A DNA stretch of 64,000 nucleotides, taken from assembly GCF_014529535.1 (NCBI RefSeq), contig NW_023503598.1, forward strand, positions 62,001 to 126,000. Reading direction: 5' to 3'. Origin of the DNA: Bradysia coprophila (taxonomy: Eukaryota; Arthropoda; Insecta; Diptera; Sciaridae). This document shows, piece by piece, positions 44,214-56,330 of the stretch. The position numbers and the translations under genes are program-made. Position 1 is the stretch's first letter; the number at the start of each line of letters is the position of its first letter. The notes beneath the pieces are model-generated. The model had not been told where the DNA came from. It did no database searches and saw only the letters and a list, made by a program, of their open reading frames with translations.

Positions 44214-45365
44214 ATGTTCTTCAGCTTTTCAAACAATCCTTTGACATTATAGCACTGCAACTATAGGAAGTTTTTCTTTCGTCAGCGCTTTTTCATTCTA
44301 TTCAAACTTTTCTTTGGTCACTTTCATTAAACTCTCAACTAAAGATTTCTTCTGAGGGTTTAACAAATCCAAATTTTTGAAAGGTCAAGTCTTTTCTAAA
44401 TTAATTTCGGAGAGATCAAACTGGAACAAGGAGTTTGAAATGAAATAATTTGAGAAAGGTGAATTTGTCAGGCGTAGACCGAGAATAAAGTAAAAGTGGG
44501 CTGGTTCTGCAAGAAGTCATGAACCTAGGTCACATTTTATGGATGTTGTTGAACGACCTTTTCCTCATCATTTATTTTGTTATTTTTTCGTGCCAAGTAA
44601 AACGTTTCAAGAACGGCGTCCACCCAAATATGTAGATACCAGTACTGTTAAAAATGATCGGTATGTTTTCCTCTGCTTCAAATTTGTTCATCTAAGTTAA
44701 CGTCTATCGCGAACGTTGTATCGAATTAATCTAGAAACCTCGCTAGAAACAGAAGACTTTTCAGTTGAACTTCTCAGTGTAAAAAATTGATAGATAGGGG
44801 AGAGACGTGTCTTAAAACGTTTCCTATCATCAATGAAGTCGTTGTAAACGAGCTAGTTTCAAACTAGATATTTTTAAGCTCTGATTACTCTCCTAAAGTG
44901 TAAATAAATGACTTTGTAATAAAATCTGGTTGGATTTTTCGCTTGGAAAGAAATTGCTGAGGGAACTAGTTGGTAGTTCTCAGTTCGTTTTCAACAAGTA
45001 CCATCACCGAAATCATGACATTTTCTAAAGATCTTACGGAGCAAGCCGATATCTTCTTTAAAAAAGTTTAGTTTAGGAATATCTGTTCCTCATAAAAATG
45101 TTCTTCGAGATTCAAGTTTACACCACGATTCTCCAAGCTAGCTCTACTATAACACTTTGTTAGCCAATTCTACTTCTCGTCAGTAAAAGTCAAGTTTGAA
45201 GCAAGGAAAATATGTTGCAATGTGGAGGCAGTTCCCAAGATGCAGGTAAGAATTTATTTTTTCCGTCAAGTCAACGCACTTCAGGGTTGATCAAGTGCGT
45301 TGGTCAAGTGAATTTGATTTATCCCTTTTTACACTGTTAATTTTGAAATAAAAAATGTTGTCAAC
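44214..45365. other. Spacer, possible decayed upstream part of the Penelope element
   Basis: No intact frame. 44776-44860 shares TCAGTGT, GATAGATAG, TCTTAAA and TATCATCAAT words in order with 47685-47770, marking another dispersed repeat. Confidence 0.4.
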
Positions 45366-45722
45366 TTAAGTGGTACCAGTTTCTTCCGCTGACCAAGGAA
45401 TCTTGCGTCTTCTCGGTGTGAACGGTCTAGGGGGTCGCGGTCCTTTTCGTTTAGTCGGCGTCGGCTGTTGCAGGGGTGAAAATGGAAAAGAGTACTCCTG
45501 AGTGCCGGTGTTATAAATTATAGCTCCAATGTCTTGAAGTTGCCCGAGCTGTGCGTACAATGCATGCAGTTGCATGCTCGTTGCGATTCTAGCACAAGTG
45601 TTGCACCTGTGATCGTGCCGGTTACGAATATAATTTCTTATTTCAGCAAATCTGCTTGGCCCTTCTTCTGCCAAGCAACTAACAATAAATGATACCGCAT
45701 GATTATGAAAGTTAAACGCCAT
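45366..45722 (-). CDS. Small intronless protein, winged-helix-like (DUF4777-like?)
   Basis: Single exon of 118 residues from ATG 45722. The N-terminal 75 residues (SFIVSCLAEEGPSRFAEIRN, then a basic RNRHDHRC and ALYAQLGQLQDIGAIIYNTG) have the helix-helix-helix-wing look of small winged-helix domains such as DUF4777 of flies. The C-terminus is a proline/arginine-rich tail (KRKGPRPPRPFTPRRRK). The tail is basic enough for nucleic-acid binding. No recognised homologue; the family suggestion is tentative, but codon-level integrity and composition argue for a real gene. Confidence 0.5.
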   Translation of the reverse strand: MAFNFHNHAVSFIVSCLAEEGPSRFAEIRNYIRNRHDHRCNTCARIATSMQLHALYAQLGQLQDIGAIIYNTGTQEYSFPFSPLQQPTPTKRKGPRPPRPFTPRRRKIPWSAEETGTT

Positions 45723-45731
45723 AAAAACCAA

Positions 45732-46059
45732 AAATATATAAAAAGTTCAATAAAACTTATGAAATAGTTGAAATACGATAATGGTTAATTAGATTAAATG
45801 AATTGACAAGGATCCTTTGTTTGTAGCTCCTTTGTATTGCTTACGCATAGAGTGTTATGATGGAAATATAATTCAGAAAAAATTGAATGGCAAGTGTACC
45901 CCAAGGCAAGGTTTTAATTAAAACTAAGTTTTAATTAAAACTGCTCTTGAGTGATTCTTTTGAAACACAGTCCACCGAAATTAGACGCATTTTCTAGTGG
46001 AATTTTTTATATGTACCTAGGAAGGACTTCGACCCTAGAAATCAAAACCACTTTCAAAA
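45732..46059. other. Spacer, nothing recognised
   Basis: AT-rich upstream region of the small minus-strand gene; contains the 5' leader and possibly its promoter (TATATATTTTTGG on the minus strand is too close to the ATG to be a usual TATA box). Confidence 0.4.
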
Positions 46060-47204
46060 CGAGCCATCAAAACAGTCGGAGCGTTTGCTGCGACTGAGCC
46101 CCGTACAAACCCGTATATCTATTGCGTACGTGACCCTAGTGCGTCTGTCACCCTACTTTGACCGTAAGCCTATTGCGCCGGTTAATGTAGTTAAAGTAAA
46201 ATTATTATGTAATATGTACATCTTACAAATTGCGCATAGCGCAATTACGAAGCCCCGTACGACGTTCCTTTCAAATGAAACAAAAATTTCAAATCGCCCT
46301 AAAATTTTATTTTTTAGAATGGCCTAGTATCGGCCTCAGTCCGAGGACCCAAATTTAAAATTTTTTTCAACTACATTCTATTCGGCCTTCGATTAGCTTC
46401 TAAATTAAACAAAAATTACGAAAAACGGATGAAATTTGCTCGAGTTATATGTAAAATACACATAGGGCCCTAGTATCGGCCTCAGTCCGAGGACCCAAAT
46501 TTAAATTTTTTTTCAACTACATTCTATTCGGCCTTTGATTACCTCCCAAATGAAACAAAAATTACGAAAAACGGATGAAATTTACTCGAGTTATATGTGA
46601 AATACACATAGGGCCCTAGTAGCGGCCTTAGGCCAAGGACCCAAATTTAATTTTTTTTCAACAACATTCTATTCGGCATTCGATTACCTTCCAAATCAAA
46701 CAAAAATTATGAAATTTACTCGAGTTCTATGTAAAATACACATAGGGCCCTAGTAGCATTTCACTTCTAACTCACGGTCCACTCAACCGATTTTCAAAAA
46801 ACTTTTTTTTCCTGGATTGGTATTGACAATACCTATCATTTGCCGTGTCATTTACATTTCCATCGTTTATTTTGCCATAAATATCACCAAAAGACCTTAA
46901 ATCACTTAGGTGGCCCTAACTCACGAGAGGGCCGGCCCGAATATGCCCATCTTCGAACTTAGCCTCACTATTTCGACTATCTTTCACGAAAAAAAAAATT
47001 TTTGAAATCGGATTTGATTTACTCAAGATATCGACGTGACAGACGGACAGACGAACAGACGGACAGACAAAATTTTTATTGCAGATTCGTCATCTATGAA
47101 CATAGGCAAACACTTTGCCCTTACCGTCTGCTTCGAATTCCATCAATTACACACGGCATCGTAATCCTATAAGCCCCTTTGTACTTCGTACGGGGCTAAA
47201 AACT
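46060..47204. repeat. Dispersed repeat family R, copy 2, with internal 147-bp tandem array
   Basis: 46060-46180 is the inverse of 22505-22620. From 46251 (GAAGCCCCGTACGACG) to 47204 (TACTTCGTACGGGGCTAA) is a relative of 6251-7311, including the (ACAGACGG)n run at 47038-47070. Inside, 46322-46750 is a three-copy tandem array of a unit of about 147 bp starting CCCTAGTATCGGCC and carrying TTTTTTCAACTACATTCTAT and TACTCGAGTTATATG. No coding capacity. Confidence 0.65.
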
Positions 47205-49756
47205 CTTCGAAGATTGTGTGGCCAGCGAGAGGTCATTAAAAAACGAAAACTTCCACTTTTTTACAAAAATTTCTCTATTTACACGAGCCGTACAGGGTCG
47301 TGTGGGGTGACTTGACGGTTTTAAAATTAACCATTCACCAACCGAAGACTTACACTGTTCTTACAGAAATTTCTCGATGTACACGAAATGTACATTGTCG
47401 TGTGGGGTATCATTTGAAAGGTAATTTTATGCGCTTTTGGGCCAATTAGGGTCTTAAGTGGTTCGGATACATCAACGATGGAATAAAAATTGAAATGTTC
47501 AGTTGCCCATATTTCATCGCATATGCATCCAAACCCCATAAGACCCGAATGTACATAAAACTACCTTTCCAATGACATCCCATGACATGTTAAAAATGCT
47601 CTGTGCATAATTTTGGGAAAATCTAAGTTAACACTGCATTGTCAAAGTGTTCTAGAAAAGCAGAGATTTTCTTAGTAAAACTTCAGTGTGTAATGTTGAT
47701 AGATAGTTGACGGACGTTGTCTTAAAGTGTCTTTCTATCATCAATTGATCGTTGTGGGCGAATTAGTTTCAACACTAATCATTTTAAAGCTCAAAAGAGT
47801 CTTCCAAAATATTTTTGTGAAAAAACTCGATTTTTCATACATTTTCCATAGCTGCGAACGGTTGTGACCTCTTGTGAAGTACAAATTACATCTTGGGTGA
47901 CCATTTATTGACTGTAAATGAACGATGCGCATCTCTGCTTTACAATAAGCCCATATTCTGTGAAAGCAATTGAGTTCCTGATATTTTTATGAAGTCAAAT
48001 GATGTTTTCCACCTACTACGAAGTAGGAGGAAAGCAACATTTTCAAGGCCAATGATCGCACGGTTCAGAACAATTTTGTGCTGAACATGTAATTTTGATT
48101 CGGCTTATTACATTTTCATCGCTCCCTCCTGTTTGACGACCAAAAACAAGTTGAAAACACTGAAAAATATGGGTCTACTGGAGCGACATTTTACTTCGAA
48201 TAACTTTGTGGCTTGCAACACAATTTTTCTGGGGTGTATTATACGTGGAACGAAAGAGGGTTAGTCCAGTTACAACACCCTATAGTCAGTTCCGCGGAAA
48301 AGTTCTGTTGCAAGCCAGCAGCACTGTCCAAACATTCACCATTTTTTGAGTCATAAGTCCAGAACGGGTGGCTGTCCTTACCGATGATTATACTCGTTTA
48401 GAAGGTCTGCCAGAGGCCTATATTCCTACAACATTTCACATTTTAGAAAGATTTCTATCTCGAGCTATCACAAAAAAACTGTTTTAACCACCCTTTGACA
48501 TGCAATCACTTTTCACAGGTTCACTCCGAAAATGGGAAACTAACAGAAAAAGTAAAAGATCAATTTCTCAGAATTGAAAGACGATTCAAACGAGCTATAG
48601 CTTGCCTGGATTGCCGAATCGTTGTATTTATTTTCACCAAAATTGGTTCAAGATTTGGCGATATCACTCTTAATATTGTATCGCGATGAAATTACACAGC
48701 TCACTTTTACAACTCTACTGCTAAAAATAAAAAGACAACCAGAAAAAAGTTGTTCCACAAAATTGTCAGGTGAGACTAAAGATTCTATAGAGCCATCGAT
48801 CATTCGGATTACTTCAATTTCATTTTCATATAAGCTGAATGAAGTTTTCGCAAATTCATTCTTAACACACAATAGGACACTGGAAAACTTCTTTTTAGTG
48901 TACTTACTGCATTTGCATTTGATAGCACCACTGGCATCACTGGCATCACTGGCACCACTCTTTGATTGGGTACAGTTTATACTATATCTCTCGTTCTCCG
49001 TGCTCGAATAGTTACATTACGAACAAAGTATCGCAAGACTTGGTGACTTATTTTCGACCAAGACATTAATTCCCCGTGAAACAATAATGGCAAATGAAGA
49101 ATTATGCCAACGGATATGATTTGATCAAAACGGTGAAAATGTCGACTAAAAGAATGTCTTCGACAAAAATAAGTCTTACGATTCTTTTAGGTGGATTTGC
49201 AAGCGAAAACGTTAATAATCTCTTTAATGTTGACAATGGTACAGTAGAACTTAGATTATACGACAAAAGAATTCTTTTTTGTTCACCACAGTCGGATAAT
49301 CAAAGTTCTACTGTAACAGAAAGCAGATCCCAATGTCGTTGGGTATGTTGAACTGCATTTCACTGTAATAGAAAGTGTTGGTGCCAATACATATTGTACA
49401 AACGTTGGAAATTTCACGTTTGTTTTCCCTCGAATCATTTCGTTTCCTTCACAACCGATTCCGTTCATTATACCGAAACACTCTGAAAAAAATCGTTTTT
49501 TACTTAAAAATTGATTTTTTTAGAGACATGACAAGGATATGATGACAGGGTACGCTGTCTCGGTGTCTCTAAAAAAATCAGCTTTTAAATGAAGAATGAA
49601 TTTGTTTATCATCTCATCTCAAGCGAATCGAAAGGATTACTACTTATTACTTACTTACAGTGATGGCACTAACTAATTTATTTACAACATAGACAACGTC
49701 AGCAATTCGTTTTTTTTCTCATTTTATTTTCACAAAAACTCAATTTTCTTAGCAAT
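47205..49756. other. Gene-poor, dispersed repeats
   Basis: 47210-47570 contains two diverged halves (TTTTTACAAAAATTTCTCTATTTACACGA and CTTACAGAAATTTCTCGATGTACACGA). 48180-48450 and 48515-48665 are copies of the repeats seen at 27180-27430 and 29850-30000, adjacent here but separated there by about 2.4 kb holding the FAD gene. 49513-49580 has a small inverted pair TGATTTTTTTAGAGACA/GTGTCTCTAAAAAAATCA. Open frames at 48622-49011 and 49094-49351 lack coding features. Confidence 0.5.
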
Positions 49757-50988
49757 TTATTTGGAAACTTTTTTCTTCCCATTCTTCGTTTGCTTACCGG
49801 GTCTATAATCGTACATGTTCCTGGTCATGCTTCGACTGTTACGCATTTTGTTCTGTAGCCACCTAGCGAACGCTTCCTCATTCACTTCAGATTTCACTGA
49901 TTCCTCTTGCAGTTGCTTAGCAGTCTTATCGGATTGTCGCTCCTTAAGCCGTTCCTTTCGTCGTTCTCGCATTTCTAACTGTTCCTTGCTTAGTCCATAC
50001 TGCGATATGTATCCACAGTATCGCGGAAGTCTGTCATTCTCTAGATATTTGTATTCACAGCACGGCTTAAAATTGAGTTGAATTTTCAAAAACTGCGACT
50101 CGGATGAATTTTTTGCATGAACCGAAGAGTTTGGTCGATGATTGTGATGGTGGTGATGGTGACGATGGTGCTGTTGATGTTGAACTGATTCTGTCGTTTT
50201 CACTTTGGCTGAACTTGATTTTGTTCCTTGCAATTTCACATTTTTCGAATTCTTCGAATTTCTTGATTGTACTGGGGATGATTTGTTGGATGTAACATCG
50301 TCGTTTTGAAGAAATGTTGCATCTGACGCCGACTGAACCTCATCGGCAACTTCCTCATTTTCGTTTATTGGTGGAGACTCATCGCTTGCAGCCAGATCCA
50401 CATTGTTGATATCCTCACAAATCTCTTCGATTTCGTCATCAGCACCAGTTACCGCATCTCCATTCGACATTTGTTCGTTTGTTTCAATTTCGTTTCCCTC
50501 AATCTCAATCACTTCCTGTTCGAACAAAACGATATCGTCCCTTCTGTCCAGGACCTGATTTATTGCTTCAATGTCCTCTTCATCACATGAACTGTCCTCG
50601 TCGAGCTCCGGTTCGGATGGCTCAAAATCCGGTTCCGGCCGAAACGACACTTTCCGCAACGATTCTGTGAAATCGTCCGGCTCACCGATACTGTCACCTT
50701 CGAATAACTCTTTATTGGCAGACTTTATGCGATCAGCGATATTGTAACCATTCACCGGCTTCAGAACTACAAGTGAGAAACGTGAGAAAGGTAACAATTA
50801 ACGAATGGAGAGGAAAAGCCGTCACACGATTACTATTTTGGGCGGTTGAAAATTGAATGGGAAATTATTGTAACAATCGACAGTTAGACTGATGCTTCCG
50901 ATATGGTCGTTGCGTGTATGTATTGTATATAGGTATACTCACAGTATCCTTCGTAATCATCCTCGTCGGAGTCTTCGTGCTGATACAT
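49757..50988 (-). CDS. Acidic coiled-coil protein, CCDC181-like
   Basis: Two minus-strand exons, 50988-50943 and 50766-49757, join at a phase-1 intron to give 351 residues. The N-terminus (MYQHEDSDEDDYEGYFLKPV) and the next 120 residues are very acidic. A histidine-rich run (QHQQHHRHHHHHHNHR) sits near residue 220. The C-terminus is a helical basic block: RYCGYISQYGLSKEQLEMRE, RRKERLKERQSDK, then NEEAFARWLQNKMRNSR. The YGLS..QL..RE and EAFxxWLxxK blocks resemble vertebrate CCDC181, a microtubule-binding protein of sperm flagella and cilia. The similarity is from memory of the pattern and needs a search. It may share a sperm/cilium theme with the tektin. Confidence 0.72.
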
Positions 50989-52452
50989 TGTTCCACTGTC
51001 TTAAAAATAGAATTCGTTTTTCTGTTTTTGGAATTGCAAAACGTTCGCTTTTCGGTAACACTGCCTCGCTGTTCTCATCCAATTATAATATATGTGCTTG
51101 GCTCGACATGTACACCGAACCGTATTTGTTTTATAGAGTCATGTGAGCGATATATCTGACTCGCGTTTCACCGGTTTATTTCACATAAAACATCGACTGA
51201 ATCCATTGACATGAATATCAATTTCGTTTCGGTTAAATTTTACATGAGCTTCCAGCAATAGTTTAACGGATTATAACTCGTATGTGGATGAGTTATTGTC
51301 GTCTGTTTCGGTGATGTATATTATGTTTGATCGATCGCTGTTTTGTTTGCTTCCATACTCGAACACACACTAAATACACACTGAACGTTTGTTTGGATTG
51401 CCAAGAACAACTCCTCCACTTATATGGCCTGTTATTGCATAATAATCTCATGTCAAGAAAAAGTAAAACTTTCCACGAAACACTAACATCACCATTCTTG
51501 TATACCCTTTCTACACACACTCCACTCAACAGTACATCATATATGCAGGCAAGTTATATCGCATCGAAGTCTGCATAATTTTATGGCGGTTCTGGTTGTA
51601 TGTTATAGTATGGTTACCCCGAATTGTTATCCAGTTAGCTGAGTTAGTACGTTGTGGTTACATAATAATTGTTGTGTTGTTGTCGTCGTTGCCTTTTTTT
51701 GTGTGTCGTATAAGACACAGATTTATGAGCTTGTGAGCGAGCAAACGAGTCATAAGTTAAGCTTGTTGGTTTGCATTGTTTTTTTTTTCGTAAGGAAAAG
51801 AAAATAAACTTCGTTTTTGCACGCAATCCTTTGAGAAATCAAATGAAACGTAAAAGGAAAAGGTAAATTTTTGTAATTACACAACACCATTTCTGCATAA
51901 TGGGAATTGGTGTCGTTTTTGTGTACAGAAATTCTTTCAATGGCGTGTGTCTAGGAAATTTAAATCATCGACAAGTGGAGACAGCCTGTGAGAATTAGTG
52001 GAGGCATATTGGCGTATAAAAAAATGTCGCATGTAATTGATGTTGTAGACATTAACCTTGCTAAGTGGGTGTATAATGAACTTTATAAAGAAATAAAACG
52101 ACTTCGAACCGAGAGGGGGAAGTAACACCAACACGAAATGGTAACGTGGTCTTAATCGGTGCGGTAACCAACAACCATTTTGTAGAGTAGTGAAGAGAAG
52201 GAACTCGAGAGTGGGTCATAGGATGAATAAGAAATAGGAAGAAATCAAGGAATGGTGGTACGTATATTTACGCGACAGAATAGAGTACGGTGCTTCTTGT
52301 GTCATATTTGTTCAATAATCACACAGAAAGCTGTTTACCATCATTTCCATAGAAACATGTTTCATTTGTGAAACAACTGCCATGTTAGCTTGCTCTCAGG
52401 GCTGAGCAATAGTCACCGAAGTTTGTTGTAATCGGAACATGATTCCATACTT
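50989..52452. other. Spacer, nothing recognised
   Basis: Upstream region of the acidic coiled-coil gene, then AT-rich DNA. Short open frames on both strands at 50892-52134 overlap each other and have no support. Confidence 0.45.
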
Positions 52453-53677
52453 CAGGCCTCTCACACCTCCCTATTTCCTTATTTTTATAAACACCTCCTT
52501 ATTCCTCTATATTTTATTAAAAAATCCTTATTTTCCTTATTTTTCGCCAATTTCATCGACGGAAATCAAAATTAAGAAAAAAAAAATCGCTGCGCGGCAA
52601 AAATGACAGTTTTTATTATTTAACACAAAGAACTCTAATAAAAAAGGTGGTGTCGTGGCTCATGATCGTTCCAACACGACTGGTTTAACATTATATTTTT
52701 GTGGTTCCAAGCCACCTCTCGGCTCGAGAGTCACGAGTAGAACTATTTGATTTAACATATAAATCACCCTTAACATTGTCTCAGACATGCGTCCTTATTG
52801 CAAACAATTCAACAATTCAAGGTTTTAGCCTTATTTACACTTACTTCTTTCAAATTTATACGTTTATTCTCCAATTTATTACTTCGAAATTCGAACGGGA
52901 AAGAACAGCTATTGAAGTTAACGAGATCAAAATCTAATCCAGCAAGTTTTTAAACTTGAGGGTGGGGTCAAGTAACAATTCCCGCCGTAAGTACGTCTTA
53001 AATTTCAAAAATTTTGTCGCATCGAAAACTGATTGAAAGCTGCCACCCTACGAAAACGATAGGTACGTCAAAATAAACAGTGATGCGTTTTATTTTGAAT
53101 TTTGAAGCGCACTTACAGTGATAATTGGTAACGCTAATCTTTGCTAAGAGGACGTACAGAAATTGTATTTGTTTCACTGGCGTTAACTTTTTTCGCTCAG
53201 TTAAATCTGTCAAAGTTAACTGTGAAGTTAGATTCTTCACGGCCTATTTTGTTCGTGAAGAAATAACTTGTCAGTGAAACTTGACATTTTTGATGTAAAA
53301 AGGTGTTTAGTCTTCGTATTGATGCAAAATAATAAATATTTTTGAGTGGTGACATTGTGTTTAATTAAATTGTTGTGCTTCTTTAACTGAGCGCATTAAC
53401 CGAGCGACGAAAAAATAGATTTTCTGTACGGCCTCTAAGAATCTAATTCAAGCCTTAAACGCGCCCAAAATATTCAAATTTTCATCGTGATAGAAGTGAA
53501 TTTTACGATACAACAGCTGTATTGTTGCTGTATTTTAGAATAATTTCCATTTTTATCGAAAAATGTCTCCTCATTTTTCCTTAATTCCAATAAACAATTT
53601 CCTTATTTCACCTTATTTTTGTGCTAAAATCTCCTTAATTCCTTAATAAGGAGTCCAAAATTAGAGTGAGAGGCCTG
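52453..53677. mobile_element. Non-autonomous hAT-like element, 1.2 kb
   Basis: Ends CAGGCCTCTCAC and GTGAGAGGCCTG are perfect inverted repeats, flanked by a 7-bp direct repeat CATACTT (52446-52452 and 53678-53684), or 8 bp CATACTTC if the first C is shared. Subterminal regions are packed with CTCCTTATT/AATAAGGAG-type words, a typical transposase-binding pattern of hAT elements. The interior has no transposase frame. Confidence 0.8.
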
Positions 53678-53689
53678 CATACTTCCATA

Positions 53690-54222
53690 CTTCAATCTGT
53701 TGAAGGCTTTGTCCAAAGCACTGCTCCTAGCATTAACACTCGAATGTCAGACTTAAAATTCCTCCAGATTTCGACGTATGTTTGTGTGTGCAAGTGTTGT
53801 GTGTTTTACCTCACACGAAACCATGGCTACTGGTTTGTACGAAAGAAATTCAGAGTATATTCCGATATCAACAGTCTCCAAATATAGAGCATATTTTAAT
53901 GCTAGGAGCAGCTCTATGCTTTGTCGTATTATTTTAACATTGCAGAACGAATTTTTAGACCTGTAACAAGTAAGTGTGGGATGGGGCTACTTTGTAACCT
54001 TTAAAACATTGGTAATTTTGATGTTATACTTCGGATTGTGGGTTTGTTAAAATTTAAAATTCTCCATCTAAAACTTGTAAATGGCAAGATTAAGCAAAAC
54101 TTTAGTCAACCGGACCCATTCTCTGGGATATTTTCTAGTTTGTCTAGTAGTCCCGCTCGTCAATACAAAAATGTGTAATCTGCCTGGAAGTAACCAATAT
54201 ATAAATCACATGAACCGTTGTT
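53690..54222. other. Spacer, nothing recognised
   Basis: No gene, repeat or RNA recognised in this 0.5 kb. Confidence 0.4.
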
Positions 54223-54226
54223 TTAA

Positions 54227-54435
54227 CCTGTTACAGACGGCAAGCGTATGACCAGTATTATTATCGGGTCTATTACTTCCATTGATGAACATATTTTTAA
54301 TCGGTTGATTTCAAATCTTGTACTTCAAATTTTTTAACATGCATTTTACTATAAAGAACCGTATTACCTTACCCAGAGCTTGTCATTATTTTTGTCGTCG
54401 TTATCGATAACAGATGAATAGCTGTATGTGACAGG
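54227..54435. mobile_element. TTAA-flanked MITE (piggyBac-like), copy 3, complete
   Basis: 209 bp between TTAA at 54223-54226 and 54436-54439. Left terminus CCTGTTACAGACGGCAAGC; right terminus GCTGTATGTGACAGG. Collinear with 7494-7697. Confidence 0.8.
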
Positions 54436-54479
54436 TTAACTTACTGTTTCGGTCTAAGTTGATCAATGAAGAGAAAATA

Positions 54480-55185
54480 GCGGAAGTATTAAAGAACATA
54501 CTCTCAAAGGGAGATTTTGAACACTTAAATATACTATTGAAGTCATTGGTCATCCTTTCATCAATGTGATAAGCGAATCATTGAAAACGGGACAATGTTC
54601 ACGATGTTAAGGCCAACGCGAAAAATACCCGGAACGATTAAGTGTACCGATTTTCGGCCGATCAACATGCTGCCGACATACTAAAAAGTTCTAGAAGCAC
54701 TTGTCAACCAACAGCTAGAAAATTATGTGGAAACAAACAACATCCCGCTAGATGAACGATCGGATTTTCGTAAAAACCATTTATTTGAATCAGCTCTGAA
54801 TCGTGTCCTGATGAACTGGGAAGAACATGTCGAAACTTAAAACAACATTGTTGCGGCCTTCTTGAACTTGAAACGTTCATTCAAAACGATTGATAGACAA
54901 CGATTGCTGGAAAAAAATTGGAAAACATTGGTGTCAAAGGAAATGAATTGGAATGGTTCCGAAGCTATTTGGAGGACAGATTTCAATTCACAATTTAATG
55001 GTGAAATTTATGACGAGAAACGGATCGATCTTGGGGTACCACAAGAATCAAAGCTAGCAGCACTGTCGTTTTTGATATACATAAATGATAAAGCTCCCTG
55101 CGATTTTTGCATCTCATATTGTTTGCCGACGATAACTCTATTGTATTACGTTTGGCTGTGTACAAACAATAGTATTTTACGTGCT
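54480..55185 (+). mobile_element. Degenerate LINE reverse transcriptase fragment
   Basis: Successive plus-strand frames read FRPINMLPTY, LERSDFRKNHLFESALNRV-like, LKRSFKTIDRQRLLEK and KRIDLGVPQESKLAALSFLIYIND, the order of reverse transcriptase blocks 2-5 of a CR1/I/Jockey-type LINE. Several in-frame stops; the PQG box reads PQE and the catalytic YADD box is lost, the homology ending at the foldback sequence starting near 55190. A third LINE lineage for this window, and older. Confidence 0.7.
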
Positions 55186-55287
55186 TTCGTTTTCCCTAGG
55201 GTCGAAAGTGGCTTATTACACACCTAATGAAAGCAAGAAAATTGCTTTAGGTGTCAAAAGCATGTAGAATCCTCGTTATGTAATAGT

Positions 55288-55475
55288 AGATTATTCACCT
55301 CTGTCCACATATTTATTTAGACACTTGGGCAGTTATTGCATGAGCCGAAGGCGAATGTTATAACCCCAAGTGTCTAAATAAACATTTGGACAGAGGTGAA
55401 TACGCTATTTTATCTACCGACGGCGAAATAATAGCACTTTTTCACTGCTATTATTTCACCCATGTAGATAAATAA
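55288..55475. repeat. Double-hairpin foldback element, copy 1
   Basis: Hairpin 1: ATTCACCTCTGTCC...TATTTAGACACTTGGG pairs with CCCAAGTGTCTAAATAAACA...GGACAGAGGTGAAT. Hairpin 2: CGAAATAATAGCAC...GTGCTATTATTTC-like around 55428-55459. The whole unit is the reverse complement of 56897-57084. Confidence 0.8.
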
Positions 55476-56330
55476 CTATACATAACCGAGTTATGATGGA
55501 TTTTACTTTACTAGGGAGGTAATGTGGCATTTCTCTCACTAGGGAAAATCCTTTACCTCGATCATCGTAAAGTAAAATAGCATACTTCACACGGGAAATA
55601 ATTTGATATCTCGTATCTCGATGAGTAAAAGGATCCGAGGGCTTCCAGCTTCAAATTACTTCCCTGGTATAGTAATCTACTATTACAAGGTGAGGGGGTC
55701 GAAAGTAGTGCCCGAAACATGAATAGTACGGTTTTCGACGCATGTAGCATGTAAATTAAAATTAAACTAAATACCGTTATCTTAACCTTGTCTGCTAAAG
55801 CTTCAGAGTTCACACAAAGGTTTTACAACCCAAACTGGGAAAACTTTTGCAACTATGAAATGCAGCACTTACTGTAACAAAGTGTCAGCTGTCCCGAAAT
55901 TCGATTATAAAAAGGCAATTGCGTGAATTTCGATAAACGTTTAGATTTTATTTGAAGCAAGAATGTCTTGAAGAGGTGTCCTCAGACCTCAGACTCATAT
56001 TCCTTGATCTGTTCGCTTTGAGCAATTGAAAAAATCAGATTTACACATAGAAGTAGACTACATGCTTCGGAGACGAGCGTGAGGGAATTTGCAATTTTTC
56101 TCTTGATTTCGCCCCGTTGCATGTTTTGTACCTGTTTCGTATACCCAACCATTGATTTCGCCTAATTGAACAAATGAACGAACATCATTGAATATTACTG
56201 TCGCACCGTATGCATAAATGTTTCATAAACGTGACTATTCAGATAAGCCGAGGTGTTGTGTATAGATAATCTACCTACATTCGAGAATTGACATTCAAGC
56301 TGTGCGTAGCGTATCTATAGTATAAAGAAA
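55476..56330. other. Spacer upstream of the esterase
   Basis: 55690-55760 repeats the GTCGAAAGTAGTG..CGAAACATGAA-AGTACG..TTTTCGACG palindrome seen at 18019-18062. 56200-56330 should hold the esterase promoter and leader. Confidence 0.5.

Noticed and set aside
48622-49011. 129-codon plus-strand frame
   Set aside because: Begins inside a dispersed repeat and contains a low-complexity LASLASLAPL run; no family or splice support.
50892-51578. Several overlapping open frames of 78-84 codons on both strands
   Set aside because: Low-complexity, mutually overlapping, upstream of the acidic coiled-coil gene; no coding evidence.
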